Shown piece after piece: positions 7,684 through 17,011 of a DNA stretch of 64,000 nucleotides. Within the stretch, counting starts at the first letter, position 1, and every line of letters starts with the position of its first letter. The position numbers and the translations under genes are program-made. Source of the stretch: Methanomassiliicoccus sp. Its GTDB lineage: Archaea > Thermoplasmatota > Thermoplasmata > Methanomassiliicoccales > Methanomassiliicoccaceae. The notes beneath the pieces are model-generated. The model saw nothing but the letters and a program-made list of their open reading frames with translations, was not told the DNA's origin and did no database searches. Location: NCBI GenBank assembly GCA_012719175.1, contig JAAYAX010000004.1, positions 62,001 through 126,000 of the forward strand, read 5' to 3'.

Positions 7684-9910
7684 GGCCCTCGACAACGAGC
7701 TGGTGAAGCACGACCTGCTCTTTGGGAGGGGGATGGAGAAGCGAACGCTGTGCCAGCTTCTAGCCGACAGCAAGGACGGCGTTCTCCTGGCGGGGCTGGG
7801 AGGTATGGGGAAGACCACCCTGATGCTCCATGTCCTCAGGGACCTGGGAGGGGTACGGTCAAGGATCGGCTCATCCCAGCACACCTGCTCCGAGTCCGGC
7901 CACTCCCTGTACTTCGAGGACCTGGAGTCCTTCGTCCAGTTCCTCAGAGTGAGAGGAAAACCGGTCCGGCGCTGCGCAGCCACCATAGTCGTGAAGTGGG
8001 ATGCGGACGGTGCCAGAGAGGAGAGGAGCTTCCAGTTGAGTAGGGAGAACAACGGGGATGAGAGGTCGAACGTCACCACCATCCACGGGGCCTCCACCCT
8101 GATGCAAATGGACAGGACGCTCGTAGAGGTCCATCTGGAGGCCAACATCGAGCAGAGGTTCGATGATGCCCAGGTGACCAAGCTGGCATCATCGTCCCTG
8201 GTGCGGTTCTCCGAGGGATTGGCGCGGGCGGTCTGTGATGCCAAGAGGGCCCCGGAGATGCTTGACGATGAGCAACGCCCTCGTCGTGGAATGATTGAGG
8301 ACGAATGGGGGCATATCCCGGCGCTGCTCGTCGACCACTTGAGGGGTTCCGACGCGACCTCGGACAGGAGGTACGCGATGCTTCTGAACCTCCTCGATGA
8401 GCGTGTAGGCTCGCTGGTCGAGGACATCAACAAGCATGTGTACATGTCCGCATCCACCTACCTACGGTCCGAGGACAAGCTCCGGCGCCGAATATCCCTC
8501 CACGAGTTCGAGGAGGAACTGACCGTCTTCCTGGAGAGCATCAACCTGGACAGGCTCATCCCCGGCGATTCCACGTTCTGGCGCTGGTACATCGGCATCG
8601 ATCACCTGGAGCGAGGATCGTTCGGATGGACGCTGGACACCAAGAGGGAGGCGGTGAGGGTGCTGTACGAGAAGATCATGGGGATGGACGGTTTCCGCCT
8701 CATGACCGCCATCGAGAACAATCCCCGAACCCTCTTTCGTCATGTTGAGGATGGCGCCGGTACGGCCAGTTTCGTACAGGGAGGAAGGAAGATCAGGATG
8801 CTGAGCTTAGGGATGCCGGACCAGACCCAGTTCGTCCAGGAGGCCTCGTCCCTCATTACCGATGAGGTCGAGGACCTGGAAGGGTTGTCGCCGTCCGTTG
8901 TGGGCAGGAGCATTGCTCAATTATATGAACGATGTTCGGGCCGGATGCGCCTGTACTTCCTGGTGAGGAGCATCAAGAACCTGCCGTCGATCGCCCAGCG
9001 CGGTGTCGATGACATATCGCCAGACACTTCGTTCCTGGACAGGCAGATAAGCGAGGCGCTGTTACACCTGGGCATCCTGTACGAGTACGACCGCAGCATG
9101 GAGAACATCCCTGCGGTGCAGCCCCTGATCGTTCTAGCTCACATCATGAAGGATGATCGGTCTCCGAGCTCAAGGAGAGGGATCTCAAGAAGGGTGATGG
9201 CATGGCTTCTGGAGACCTTCGAGAACGTCCATACCATGGAGATCGAGCAGTACCTGGAGGCGATGGAGCTGTACGGTGTGCTGTCCGGGAATGGAGACAG
9301 GGTCGAGTTCTTCGACCCCGTGATCGAGCGGGAGTTCGATGGACTATCGGAGAAGAGGGCGATCATAATGCTCCCGTTGATCCGCACCTTCCAGTCGCGC
9401 TCGCGTCTAAGGGAGTTCTTGAGCTCGATGACAGTGGAAGACCTGAGCGATATCTCCGGTTATGCGGAAAAGTTCTTCACGAACACCTCCCAGACCTTCA
9501 GGCCGGACAACGGACCGTACGAACTGATGCTGGCCGAGCTCGACGCCGACGACGGCCAGCAGAAGTGGAAGGAGAAGATATCGATACTTCTGTCCCTGGC
9601 GGTGCTGGGGAAGGTACCCTTCTCCCCGAGCCAAAAGAAGGAACAATCGACCAGGACGGCCAAGCTCATCAGCGAGATGTTAGACAGCGTTAACGATAGT
9701 AAACTATCTTCCAACTTTTCCAGGGTTCTGCTCTTGCTAATGCAGGAAGGTTCGTCGAGGGCCTGTGTTAGCTGTGGTCAGCTCCTCGAAGAAGGCCATT
9801 TTTTCTGTCCTGCATGCCACACCGATCACAGGCCGGTGTGCGGCGGCTGCGGCGCCCGCAACTCCCCCATCTTCATGTTCTGCACCAACTGCGGCTTAAA
9901 GCTCAAATGA
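7670..9910 (+). CDS. STAND-like P-loop NTPase with C-terminal double zinc ribbon
   Basis: The 746-residue protein has an N-terminal P-loop GLGGMGKTT at residues 42-50, in the style of STAND/NB-ARC ATPases (sensor proteins that switch by nucleotide-dependent oligomerisation). A long helical middle follows, with no TIR, nuclease or protease domain that I can identify. The C-terminus has paired zinc ribbons: CVSCGQLL with FFCPACHTDH, and CGGCGAR with FCTNCG. The start ATG lies inside the end of the GTPase gene (14-nt overlap). Its ligand and effector are unknown. The pairing of a GTPase with a STAND-like NTPase and a nucleic-acid-style zinc ribbon recalls NTP-driven conflict or signalling modules, but this is inference only. 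Confidence 0.78.
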   Translation: MRSLRALDNELVKHDLLFGRGMEKRTLCQLLADSKDGVLLAGLGGMGKTTLMLHVLRDLGGVRSRIGSSQHTCSESGHSLYFEDLESFVQFLRVRGKPVRRCAATIVVKWDADGAREERSFQLSRENNGDERSNVTTIHGASTLMQMDRTLVEVHLEANIEQRFDDAQVTKLASSSLVRFSEGLARAVCDAKRAPEMLDDEQRPRRGMIEDEWGHIPALLVDHLRGSDATSDRRYAMLLNLLDERVGSLVEDINKHVYMSASTYLRSEDKLRRRISLHEFEEELTVFLESINLDRLIPGDSTFWRWYIGIDHLERGSFGWTLDTKREAVRVLYEKIMGMDGFRLMTAIENNPRTLFRHVEDGAGTASFVQGGRKIRMLSLGMPDQTQFVQEASSLITDEVEDLEGLSPSVVGRSIAQLYERCSGRMRLYFLVRSIKNLPSIAQRGVDDISPDTSFLDRQISEALLHLGILYEYDRSMENIPAVQPLIVLAHIMKDDRSPSSRRGISRRVMAWLLETFENVHTMEIEQYLEAMELYGVLSGNGDRVEFFDPVIEREFDGLSEKRAIIMLPLIRTFQSRSRLREFLSSMTVEDLSDISGYAEKFFTNTSQTFRPDNGPYELMLAELDADDGQQKWKEKISILLSLAVLGKVPFSPSQKKEQSTRTAKLISEMLDSVNDSKLSSNFSRVLLLLMQEGSSRACVSCGQLLEEGHFFCPACHTDHRPVCGGCGARNSPIFMFCTNCGLKLK

Positions 9911-10249
9911 GCACCAGGTCCACACGGGAGCGTTATTGAAGGTGGATGTTAGGCCGCTCATTCTCGACAACCATCAGACCTTCATAGCTTAAGGGTTCGT
10001 TCGAGAAGGGCCCTCAATATGTGAGGCACGGACCTTGAATGCAGAAGGTCGGCCCGACTTCTAATTTTGTTATCGTTCACCGGGCCTTCCATTTATCTAG
10101 ACCTGTGGAACGAGCGGGGAGGGCTTGTTCTGGCGACATGATGGGAGTCATAAGGGTCTGGAGGAAGCGAAAAGGAACAAAGTGAGAGAAAACGGGACAT
10201 GGGGGAGAACGATGGAAAAAAGAATAGGCGAGATGAAGGGAGGAATAAA
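9911..10249. other. intergenic region after the GTPase operon
   Basis: No gene is seen. An imperfect hairpin at 10043-10062 (arms AGAAGGTCG and CGACTTCT with one bulged G) followed by AATTTTGTT could terminate the operon. The exported-protein gene that follows has its ribosome binding site GGGAGGAA just before 10250. Confidence 0.4.
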
Positions 10250-11779
10250 ATGGACAAGAAGTTGATCGCGACCGCAATCGTCGCGGTATTGATGATAGGT
10301 TCTGTAGGCGTTTTCGCAAGCGCCTCATTAACAGGCAAAAATGGCACTTCGATAGCTCTGACACCGGTAGCGTCGGTCATTGAGATTGGTGAATCCATCC
10401 ACATAGATGGAAAACTGCGGTCGGGTGGGGGCATGCCCGACACCATGGTGACCCTGATGATCACCAAGCCGGACGGAACGAGCGACTACCCTGTGCAGGG
10501 TGCTAACGTGAGGACTGACAGCTCAGGGGATTTCGACATCGACTATGTGGCGGCCAGTGAGGGAACGTACAAATTCACGGCGGCATTCGCTGAGACCGAA
10601 TCCTACAAGGGATGCTCTGTCATCACTCAGGTATTAGTGGAGAAGAACCCTCTCCCCGTAGGAGATAAGAGAGAGACCACAGTAGTGCTGACCCTAGCGG
10701 CTTACGATGTTGACATCGGTAAGAACATGCATGCAGATGGACAGCTCACAGGTACTTCAGGCATTGCAGGAGTGACCATGACGCTGAACGTAAAGAAGCC
10801 TGACGGAAGCTCCGCCAACCCCTCTCAGGGGAAGAGTGTTGTCACTGATAGCTCAGGCAAGTTCTCAATTGATTATGTACCGACCGCGGTCGGTTCATAC
10901 CAGTTCACCGCCACGTTCGCGGGAAATGATGAAAACAAGGGGTCGACGAAGACTGTTTACTTCACTGCGAACGAGGGGGGTAATAAGGTCTGCGCTATGC
11001 CGTGGCCATCCAAGATTGATATGATCCAGGTGCCGACCTCGATGATCGCCGGCGAGACCTACACTTTCAAGTGCCAGCTGTTCGTCAAGACGTACGATGA
11101 GTACTGCAAGGTATCTCCTTGGAAACCGGGTGCGGACGCGGAGATCACCTGGACCTTCAAGAACAGTAACGGGGTCTCGGTAAGCATCGAATCCACATCA
11201 TCGCTTAAAGAAGGGATAGCGACAGTTGAGTTCCCCTGCTACATGGCGGGCCAGTGGAGCGTGGAAGCCCACTTCCCAGGCAACGAGAAGTACCTGAAGG
11301 TGGACGGGCACGCGAGCACCAAGGCTACTGGGAACACAGTTTACTGGCATGGCCTATGGATAACTGTCGAGAAATGGTACATAACCGCCGATCCCAGTAA
11401 ATACCCGACCGATTTCGGCTGGGATATCGGATACATGTACGATCCCGTGTTCGTTCTGCTGAAGGTCAAGAACGCTCAGGACACCATCAACACGAACATG
11501 GTTGTCCAAGACCTATATGTGACGGACACTGACGGACAGGCCTACTGGGGCATGTCTGGCAATTTCATCGGAACGAACTTTTTCACCAGCGGTCTAGCCC
11601 CTGGCGGTGAGGCCAAGGTTTGGGTCTGCTTCTGGGTCCCTAACACTCAGTCACTGGTGATCAACGGACTGTACGGCGTGGTGCACACAAGCAGCGATTG
11701 GTACTACCAGGACTTCGGATACCTAGGTCCTAAAACCTACAATGTGAACATCCCGTTACCGGTGCAGTCACCTGCATAA
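10250..11779 (+). CDS. secreted protein with two Ig-like repeats
   Basis: The 509-residue exported protein starts MDKKLIATAIVAVLMIG, a clear signal peptide ending near FASAS. The start is ATG 10250 behind GGGAGGAATAAA; earlier in-frame codons lack this. Two related beta-sandwich repeats follow at about residues 27-110 and 120-210 (each with SVIEIGESIHIDGKL or YDVDIGKNMHADGQL, then TDSSGDFDIDYV or TDSSGKFSIDYV), like bacterial Ig-like surface domains. The remaining 290 residues contain further beta-rich segments rich in Trp and Tyr. There is no C-terminal membrane anchor, so it may be released or held by partners. A poly-T terminator follows the gene. Confidence 0.8.
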   Translation: MDKKLIATAIVAVLMIGSVGVFASASLTGKNGTSIALTPVASVIEIGESIHIDGKLRSGGGMPDTMVTLMITKPDGTSDYPVQGANVRTDSSGDFDIDYVAASEGTYKFTAAFAETESYKGCSVITQVLVEKNPLPVGDKRETTVVLTLAAYDVDIGKNMHADGQLTGTSGIAGVTMTLNVKKPDGSSANPSQGKSVVTDSSGKFSIDYVPTAVGSYQFTATFAGNDENKGSTKTVYFTANEGGNKVCAMPWPSKIDMIQVPTSMIAGETYTFKCQLFVKTYDEYCKVSPWKPGADAEITWTFKNSNGVSVSIESTSSLKEGIATVEFPCYMAGQWSVEAHFPGNEKYLKVDGHASTKATGNTVYWHGLWITVEKWYITADPSKYPTDFGWDIGYMYDPVFVLLKVKNAQDTINTNMVVQDLYVTDTDGQAYWGMSGNFIGTNFFTSGLAPGGEAKVWVCFWVPNTQSLVINGLYGVVHTSSDWYYQDFGYLGPKTYNVNIPLPVQSPA

Positions 11780-11787
11780 ACCCTCTC

Positions 11788-11815
11788 CTTTTTCCCTTTT
11801 TTTATTTTTTATTAC
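11788..11815 (+). terminator. poly-T terminator
   Basis: A pyrimidine tract with runs of T (CTTTTTCCCTTTTTTTATTT) just after the stop codon at 11779 is typical of archaeal intrinsic termination. Confidence 0.6.
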
Positions 11816-12075
11816 ACTGTTATTTATAAATTCAGAGATGGCCAACAACATCAATTCATCCTCGCTCGAACCCAGTATGAACCTCAGCTATCTGAGTGCT
11901 TACTCATTTTCGTAGAAGGTTCGTGGACCTTCGATTTTCAATAACCTTCCGTGGGACATCAAGATATCTAGCTCAAGGGATCGTAACATCGATCACTGAT
12001 AAGCTGGAACAGGTGAAAAGCGTTCAGGGATCCTCGGGATGAGACCTTGATGAAATAGTAACAAGCGAAGGGGGA

Positions 12076-12192
12076 ATGGTGTTGAAAATGGTGAGACTTT
12101 CAGCGCATTTGGTGGCCACCATAGCCATCATAATCACCGCTGCTTTTGTACTGGTGATGTTCATCGGCCGAAGATTTGGATCAAAGACCTGA
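12076..12192 (+). CDS. 38-residue single-pass membrane peptide
   Basis: A short gene not overlapped by any good longer gene. It encodes MVLKMVRLSAHLV, then a hydrophobic helix (ATIAIIITAAFVLVMFIG), and ends RRFGSKT. Basic residues on both sides of one transmembrane helix fit a small membrane protein. GAAGGGGGA directly precedes the ATG. An antisense open frame on the other strand (12024-12536) looks like a shadow. It lies between two exported proteins. The function is unknown. Confidence 0.45.
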   Translation: MVLKMVRLSAHLVATIAIIITAAFVLVMFIGRRFGSKT

Positions 12193-12435
12193 AAGGCATG
12201 AGCGGGATGTTGCCAGCGTTCTGTAGACGCATGAAATGATTTTAGTGATGTCAGGTGAACGACCAAAATGAATAGGGAGATATGTGGCATTAGGCAGGTC
12301 GACCAATAAACAACTCTATCTTTATGCCTTCGAGGACGATACACCATCTCATACGGGTCAGACCGTTGAGGTTCCCTAGGTGCATCACAGGGACTGTCAG
12401 GCTCTGCCCCAGCAAGGTCGGTCCGAGTCGATTGC

Positions 12436-13191
12436 ATGAAGGGCGATGGCACAAGTATTTGGAAATGGGGTTTTCTCGCTGTAATGGTGTTCGTGGCCTT
12501 GGCAGCTACCACATTGCTTCTGCCATCGATCTCCATGGCGTTGGTCTACGATGATCCACTCACCACCAGCAATGTGAGGATAAGGTCCGGCACCGGCTCT
12601 TTCTCGTCCTTAACTGACGAGGTCAAGCGTGTGAACGCCCAGCCCGGTGCCACCCTGTCGGGGACGATACGCCTGGACACCTCTAATGGGATGGACTCGG
12701 CCTTCGTCGCCCCCCTTATCTGGACCCGTTCCTGGGGTGCGCACTATGCGAGCTTCGAGACCATCGAGCCGTGGATAGGTACCGGGGTCCGCGAGCACAC
12801 GGTCGATATTTCTTTCACCGCACCGGAGGAACCGGGTACATACTACCTCATCTTCGCCTTCAACGCTGAATACAATGGATCGCAGGTCGCCTCCCTCACG
12901 AACTGGCGTTATTATGATGAGAAAGGGAGCGTTTCCTGGGGCGATGGGAATGACGTGGCCGATCTGTCAAGTTCCAAGATCGCGGAGGTGCAGGCGAACG
13001 GCCGCACCAACGTCAGCTACCAGTTCAACGGGTGGTCGCAGGGGTGGACGCTGCCCGCGGACGCCGTCACCATCGTTGTCGGTGGGAGAAGTGATGGCGC
13101 TACTACGTTCCCGGACTGGGTGCCGATCGCCTTCGGTCTGACGGCGATAGCCTTCGTCGGGGTCATGCTCATGATCCGAAGGTCATTGTAA
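12436..13191 (+). CDS. exported, membrane-anchored beta-rich protein
   Basis: The 251-residue protein has an N-terminal hydrophobic helix (FLAVMVFVALAATTLLL) and a C-terminal one (WVPIAFGLTAIAFVGVMLMI) followed by Arg-Arg, so the middle 190 residues should face outside. The middle is rich in Ser, Thr, Trp and Gly and looks like a beta-sandwich (EHTVDISFTAPEEPGTYYLI is typical of Ig-like C-terminal strands). No family can be named. It is a likely surface or S-layer associated protein of the same set as 10250-11779. Confidence 0.7.
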   Translation: MKGDGTSIWKWGFLAVMVFVALAATTLLLPSISMALVYDDPLTTSNVRIRSGTGSFSSLTDEVKRVNAQPGATLSGTIRLDTSNGMDSAFVAPLIWTRSWGAHYASFETIEPWIGTGVREHTVDISFTAPEEPGTYYLIFAFNAEYNGSQVASLTNWRYYDEKGSVSWGDGNDVADLSSSKIAEVQANGRTNVSYQFNGWSQGWTLPADAVTIVVGGRSDGATTFPDWVPIAFGLTAIAFVGVMLMIRRSL

Positions 13192-13350
13192 TGGGGGGCG
13201 GTGATATGCTTTAATGAACTATTCTCCGTGATAGTTCTGAAACAAGGTCCTTTTTAACACATTACGTTTGACAACGTTCTCGATCAGCCAACAACTCCGC
13301 TGTTCGACCTTCCAGCCCATGAAATTTTTCATCGCGATGGAACGAGGTCG

Positions 13351-14841
13351 TTATCGTCTATCGTGTTCCACAATCTTGAAAGCGGGTTCCACGTCCTTCC
13401 TGCGGTAGATCAGCAGCTTGATGTGATGGAGGGGGTGGGCAAGAAATTTGGTGCTCTGGGCGGCGGCCCGGGCCAGCACCGCCTCGGTGGAAAGGAACGC
13501 CGCCTTAGCAGCGGCCAGCTCCTTCTTGGGCGAGAAGAACATGTATATAGGGACACCCACTGTAAGCAGGACCATGGATACCAGGATCTCCCACGGTCCT
13601 GTTAGGAATATCAGTAGGAGGGAGAATGCTGCGCCAGCAATAGGTACCGCTAGCTTCCCTCTGAACGACCTCCCCCGTTCGGGATATTTTTTCATCAGTC
13701 CGATGGTGGACAGGCACGTGCTCAGGTAGACGAAGGATAGCAGGAACACGGACGCGTTGATGAGGGACGACAACCCTCCAAAGACGCTGATGATGAACGC
13801 GCTGGAACAGAGGACGATGATGGCGACGTACGGAGCATCGCTCCTCTTGCCCTTTCTAGCCAATGAATGGGGCAGGAGACCGTCCAGGGACATGGCGTAG
13901 GCCAGTTGAGTGGAGCCAATGGTGCCTGACTCGTCCGCCCCCATGATGGAGAACAGGGCCCCTATGCCTACGATCGCCAGGAGGATCGGGGCTACGGCAG
14001 TGAAAGGATCGAACAACAGATGGGCGGTGGTGATGAGCGGTGTGCCTGAACTTATCAGAGCTTCCTGGCTGACGCTACCGACCACTACCAGGTTGGTCAG
14101 TAGGTAGAAGGCGATCACGATCATCATTCCGATCATAATGGAGCGAGGGATGGTCCGCTCCGGCCGTTCCACGTTCTCCGCCGGCAGCGTCGAGAGCTCG
14201 AACCCCGCGTAAGCCCAGAACACTAGCACTAGGGCGTTGCCAAACGACCCGGCATCACCGGTGAAAAATGGGCTCAGGTTGTCGCCCACCGTCGATGGAT
14301 GGATGAACATGAAGAACAAGCCACCTATCACAATCATCACCAGCGGGAGCAACTTTATGATGGTGAGGACATCGTTCGCCCGTCCCGCCGCTTTAACGCT
14401 GACTATGTTGGTGACCATGATGAACGTGACGAAGCCGGCTTTCAGCAGTATGACACCGAAGGCATCGACGCCCGGTACCAAGGTCGTGAAGTACTGGGCG
14501 AAGGCCACCGGGAACACCGCTAGGGAGAACCACTGAGCCAAGAGCAGGCTCCACCCAACCATGAAGCCAGCGAAGGGAGTGGATACGTCCTTCACGTAGG
14601 CGTATGGGCCTCCCACCCGGGGGAGCAGGGTAACGCAGTAGGAGAAGCTCAGGGCGATGACCATGGCGATTACGCCGGCGATTACCCATATTACAAGCGC
14701 AGCAGGACCAACCAGATGGGCCGAGAGCCCCGTAGCTATGTATATGTCCGCCCCGATGATGGAACCGACCACCATGTTCGTCACATCGAAGGTATTGAGC
14801 TTCCTGGTGAGCACGACCTTCTCCTTTGTCGGTGGTCCCAT
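13351..14841 (-). CDS. APC family amino acid/polyamine permease
   Basis: The 496-residue protein has about 12 membrane helices and carries amino acids or amines across the cell membrane by proton- or exchange-coupling. It starts MGPPTKEKVVLTRKLNTFDV; the next helix contains MVVGSIIGADIYIA, the unwound TM1 GSIIG motif of the APC superfamily, and PRVGGPYAYVKD matches the conserved loop after TM2. TM6 has FWAYAGFELSTLPAENVERP, also typical. A 75-residue charged tail follows the last helix. The start is ATG 14841 because the TATA box ends 25 nt upstream; a longer frame upstream adds 22 non-family residues. The substrate is unknown. The Lrp regulator at 15035 is divergent and may control it. Confidence 0.88.
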   Translation of the reverse strand: MGPPTKEKVVLTRKLNTFDVTNMVVGSIIGADIYIATGLSAHLVGPAALVIWVIAGVIAMVIALSFSYCVTLLPRVGGPYAYVKDVSTPFAGFMVGWSLLLAQWFSLAVFPVAFAQYFTTLVPGVDAFGVILLKAGFVTFIMVTNIVSVKAAGRANDVLTIIKLLPLVMIVIGGLFFMFIHPSTVGDNLSPFFTGDAGSFGNALVLVFWAYAGFELSTLPAENVERPERTIPRSIMIGMMIVIAFYLLTNLVVVGSVSQEALISSGTPLITTAHLLFDPFTAVAPILLAIVGIGALFSIMGADESGTIGSTQLAYAMSLDGLLPHSLARKGKRSDAPYVAIIVLCSSAFIISVFGGLSSLINASVFLLSFVYLSTCLSTIGLMKKYPERGRSFRGKLAVPIAGAAFSLLLIFLTGPWEILVSMVLLTVGVPIYMFFSPKKELAAAKAAFLSTEAVLARAAAQSTKFLAHPLHHIKLLIYRRKDVEPAFKIVEHDRR

Positions 14842-14865
14842 TGAGAGTGGATTCGCCTCATAGGG

Positions 14866-14875
14866 TATTTTTAAA
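14866..14875 (-). promoter_or_regulatory. TATA box of the APC permease gene
   Basis: On the minus strand this reads TTTAAAAATA, 25 nt before the ATG at 14841, which implies a leaderless transcript. Confidence 0.65.
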
Positions 14876-15034
14876 CATCCATGGTGCTCTCTTTGACAAG
14901 TAAACAACTTTCTTGGTAACTATTAGGCTGTTCTGAAAAAGGGAGGGACAATATCTAGTACCGACAGCAGAAAAGTTTGGTCTTCAGAACGTGGACGCCT
15001 CCTTTATCTTCGCCAAGGTCATTAGGGGCCGGCG

Positions 15035-15931
15035 ATGGACGAGACGGACGTTCTTATAATCAAGGAACTGGCGATCGACGCTCGACTGCCGTACCGGGAC
15101 CTCGCCGACCGCCTGTCCCTTTCCGTAAACGGACTTCATAAGCGCATCCAGCAGCTAATCTCCAAGGGCATCATCGTGGGATTTCGGGCCAACATCACTC
15201 CGCTGGTGACCGGCGGGAGCGTCATCGGCCTGTGCGGCCGGTCCTCCTCCACCGACCTGTCCGCTACCATCGAACACCTTGGCGGCCATGAATGCACCGC
15301 CAGGGTCATCGCCACCGGAGGCCAGTTCCTCTACGTGGACGCCTTCCTTCGCAACAATCAGGAACTGTTCGATTACCAGTCCTTCGCCCGTGAGGTTGGT
15401 AAGATCGACGACCTGAAGACCCTAGCATTGTTCACCATCGGGGAGCCGCCGTCGAAGGATCCCTTGACCAAGCTAGACTACCGCATCGTGCGAGCGTTGT
15501 CGGACGATTGCCGCCGCCCCCTGCAGGAAGTGGCCGCTGATATAGGCTCAACCGCCAAGACCGTGAAGCGGAGGATCGAGCACATGGAGGCCAACCACTA
15601 TGTGAGCTTCAACATCGACCTCATCCTATGCTCCTCCGGAGACCTCATATCCATCGTCCACGCCAAGCTACGGCCGGACCGCCGCCTGGAGGACATGTTC
15701 CCGGTATTGATCAACAGGAAGGACCCCCACACCCTGGGGATATCCGCATCGAACGTGGAACCGGGCATGATGATATTCTCCATGTGGGCGCGGGACCTCA
15801 AGGAGCTGCGGGAGGCGGAAAGAAGCCTCAACTCCGGCGACGACTTTGAGTCCATGTTCTCGAACCTGTACTACGACATGCGCATCTACCCCACTTGGTC
15901 GAAAAAGCTCGTCGAGGCGCGAGCGAAGTGA
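15035..15931 (+). CDS. Lrp/AsnC-type regulator with two helix-turn-helix domains
   Basis: The 298-residue protein has two AsnC-type winged helix-turn-helix units: residues 1-50 (MDETDVLIIKELAIDARLPY) and about 148-200 (LTKLDYRIVRALSDDCRRPL). Each is followed by an alpha/beta region like the Lrp ligand-sensing domain (AHAKLRP-style strands; the second is ISIVHAKLRPDRRLEDMF). Such duplicated Lrp proteins are known in archaea. A TATA-like CCTTTATCTTC about 25 nt before the ATG suggests leaderless expression. It is divergent from the APC permease with a shared promoter region of 193 nt, so that transporter is a candidate target. Confidence 0.82.
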   Translation: MDETDVLIIKELAIDARLPYRDLADRLSLSVNGLHKRIQQLISKGIIVGFRANITPLVTGGSVIGLCGRSSSTDLSATIEHLGGHECTARVIATGGQFLYVDAFLRNNQELFDYQSFAREVGKIDDLKTLALFTIGEPPSKDPLTKLDYRIVRALSDDCRRPLQEVAADIGSTAKTVKRRIEHMEANHYVSFNIDLILCSSGDLISIVHAKLRPDRRLEDMFPVLINRKDPHTLGISASNVEPGMMIFSMWARDLKELREAERSLNSGDDFESMFSNLYYDMRIYPTWSKKLVEARAK

Positions 15932-16078
15932 CTGGCATTATGGCCGGTCGTCGTTCCGTACCCTGCCGGGGGGACGAACTGACCATATTTATGTCAAAGA
16001 TGACGCTTTCCGTTGGCCGCCAGGGTACATGACCTCAAGAGCCCGCCCCTCGGTTCGATGTTCCAGAGAGTTGAGCAC

Positions 16079-17011
16079 ATGGAAGCTATCATCATCGAGG
16101 ACCTGGTAAAGAAGTATGGACAGTTCACGGCCGTGGACCGCGCCACCCTGAGGGTGGACGAGGGTACTGTCTACGGGCTTATTGGGCCGAACGGAGCAGG
16201 CAAGTCGACCATCATCCGCTCCCTGCTGGGGCTCATCCCCTACCAGAGCGGGAAGGTGATAGTGTCGGGGACGGACATGAGCGGCCCTGATGCCCAGAGG
16301 AAGATCAGGGTGGGCTACCTTCCCCAGAAGGCGGCGTTCCAGGAGTGGAGGACCTGCGAGCAGGCCCTCCTGACCCTCGGGCGTCTCTCCGGCCTGGAAG
16401 GCGAGACCTTATCCACGAGAGTGGACGAGGTATTAGCCCAGCTGGGCCTGGAGGAGCACCGGAAGAGGAAGGTCAACAAACTTTCCGGGGGGACGCTGCA
16501 GAAGCTGGGGCTGGCCCAAGCGATGCTGCACGAGCCATCCGTGCTGATTTTAGACGAGCCCATGGCCTCCCTGGACCCGGCCAGTCGGTTCATGTTCAAG
16601 AAGATCATCAGGGAGCTGAGGGATTCTGGGACCACTATCCTATTCTCGTCCCACATATTGTCTGACGTTGAGGACCTGGCCGATGCCGTGGGACTCCTAC
16701 AGAACGGAAGGGTGCGCTACTCCGGACCGATTGACGGGCTGGAGAGGATGGTGTCCCTGCGCTCGGAGCTGGTGGTGGAGCTGGCGGACGATAAAGGGGA
16801 GTGGAGGTCGGTGAGCGTCCCCGGGACGGACATCCGTCAACCCTCGCCCGGCTGGCTTGTTGTGCACATCGAGGATGCCGCGCAGTGGGATGCTCTGGCA
16901 TCGAGGATCGTGGAGGCTCTGATGAAGGCTGGCTGCCACATCCGGGCGTTCAACCGCCACGACCCCAAGCTCGAGGACGTGTACATGGCCTACGTGGGGG
17001 GATCGCAATGA
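16079..17011 (+). CDS. ABC transporter ATP-binding protein
   Basis: The 310-residue ATPase subunit starts MEAIIIEDLVKKYGQFTAV. It has Walker A GPNGAGKST, Q-loop YLPQKAAF, signature LSGGTLQKLGLAQAML, Walker B VLILDEPMASLDP and the H-loop FSSH. About 80 residues follow the core domain, as in ABC-2 type exporters. The stop overlaps the start of the permease (ATGA), so the pair forms one transporter. The start at 16079 is chosen because the family begins there; the frame is open upstream from 16013, and a TATA-like ATATTTATG at about 15985 would allow a longer protein. The substrate is not evident. Confidence 0.9.
   Translation: MEAIIIEDLVKKYGQFTAVDRATLRVDEGTVYGLIGPNGAGKSTIIRSLLGLIPYQSGKVIVSGTDMSGPDAQRKIRVGYLPQKAAFQEWRTCEQALLTLGRLSGLEGETLSTRVDEVLAQLGLEEHRKRKVNKLSGGTLQKLGLAQAMLHEPSVLILDEPMASLDPASRFMFKKIIRELRDSGTTILFSSHILSDVEDLADAVGLLQNGRVRYSGPIDGLERMVSLRSELVVELADDKGEWRSVSVPGTDIRQPSPGWLVVHIEDAAQWDALASRIVEALMKAGCHIRAFNRHDPKLEDVYMAYVGGSQ

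Noticed and set aside
12024-12536. 170-codon minus-strand frame
   Set aside because: It lies opposite a better small gene and the start of the 12436 gene, has no motif, and its sequence looks like an antisense shadow.
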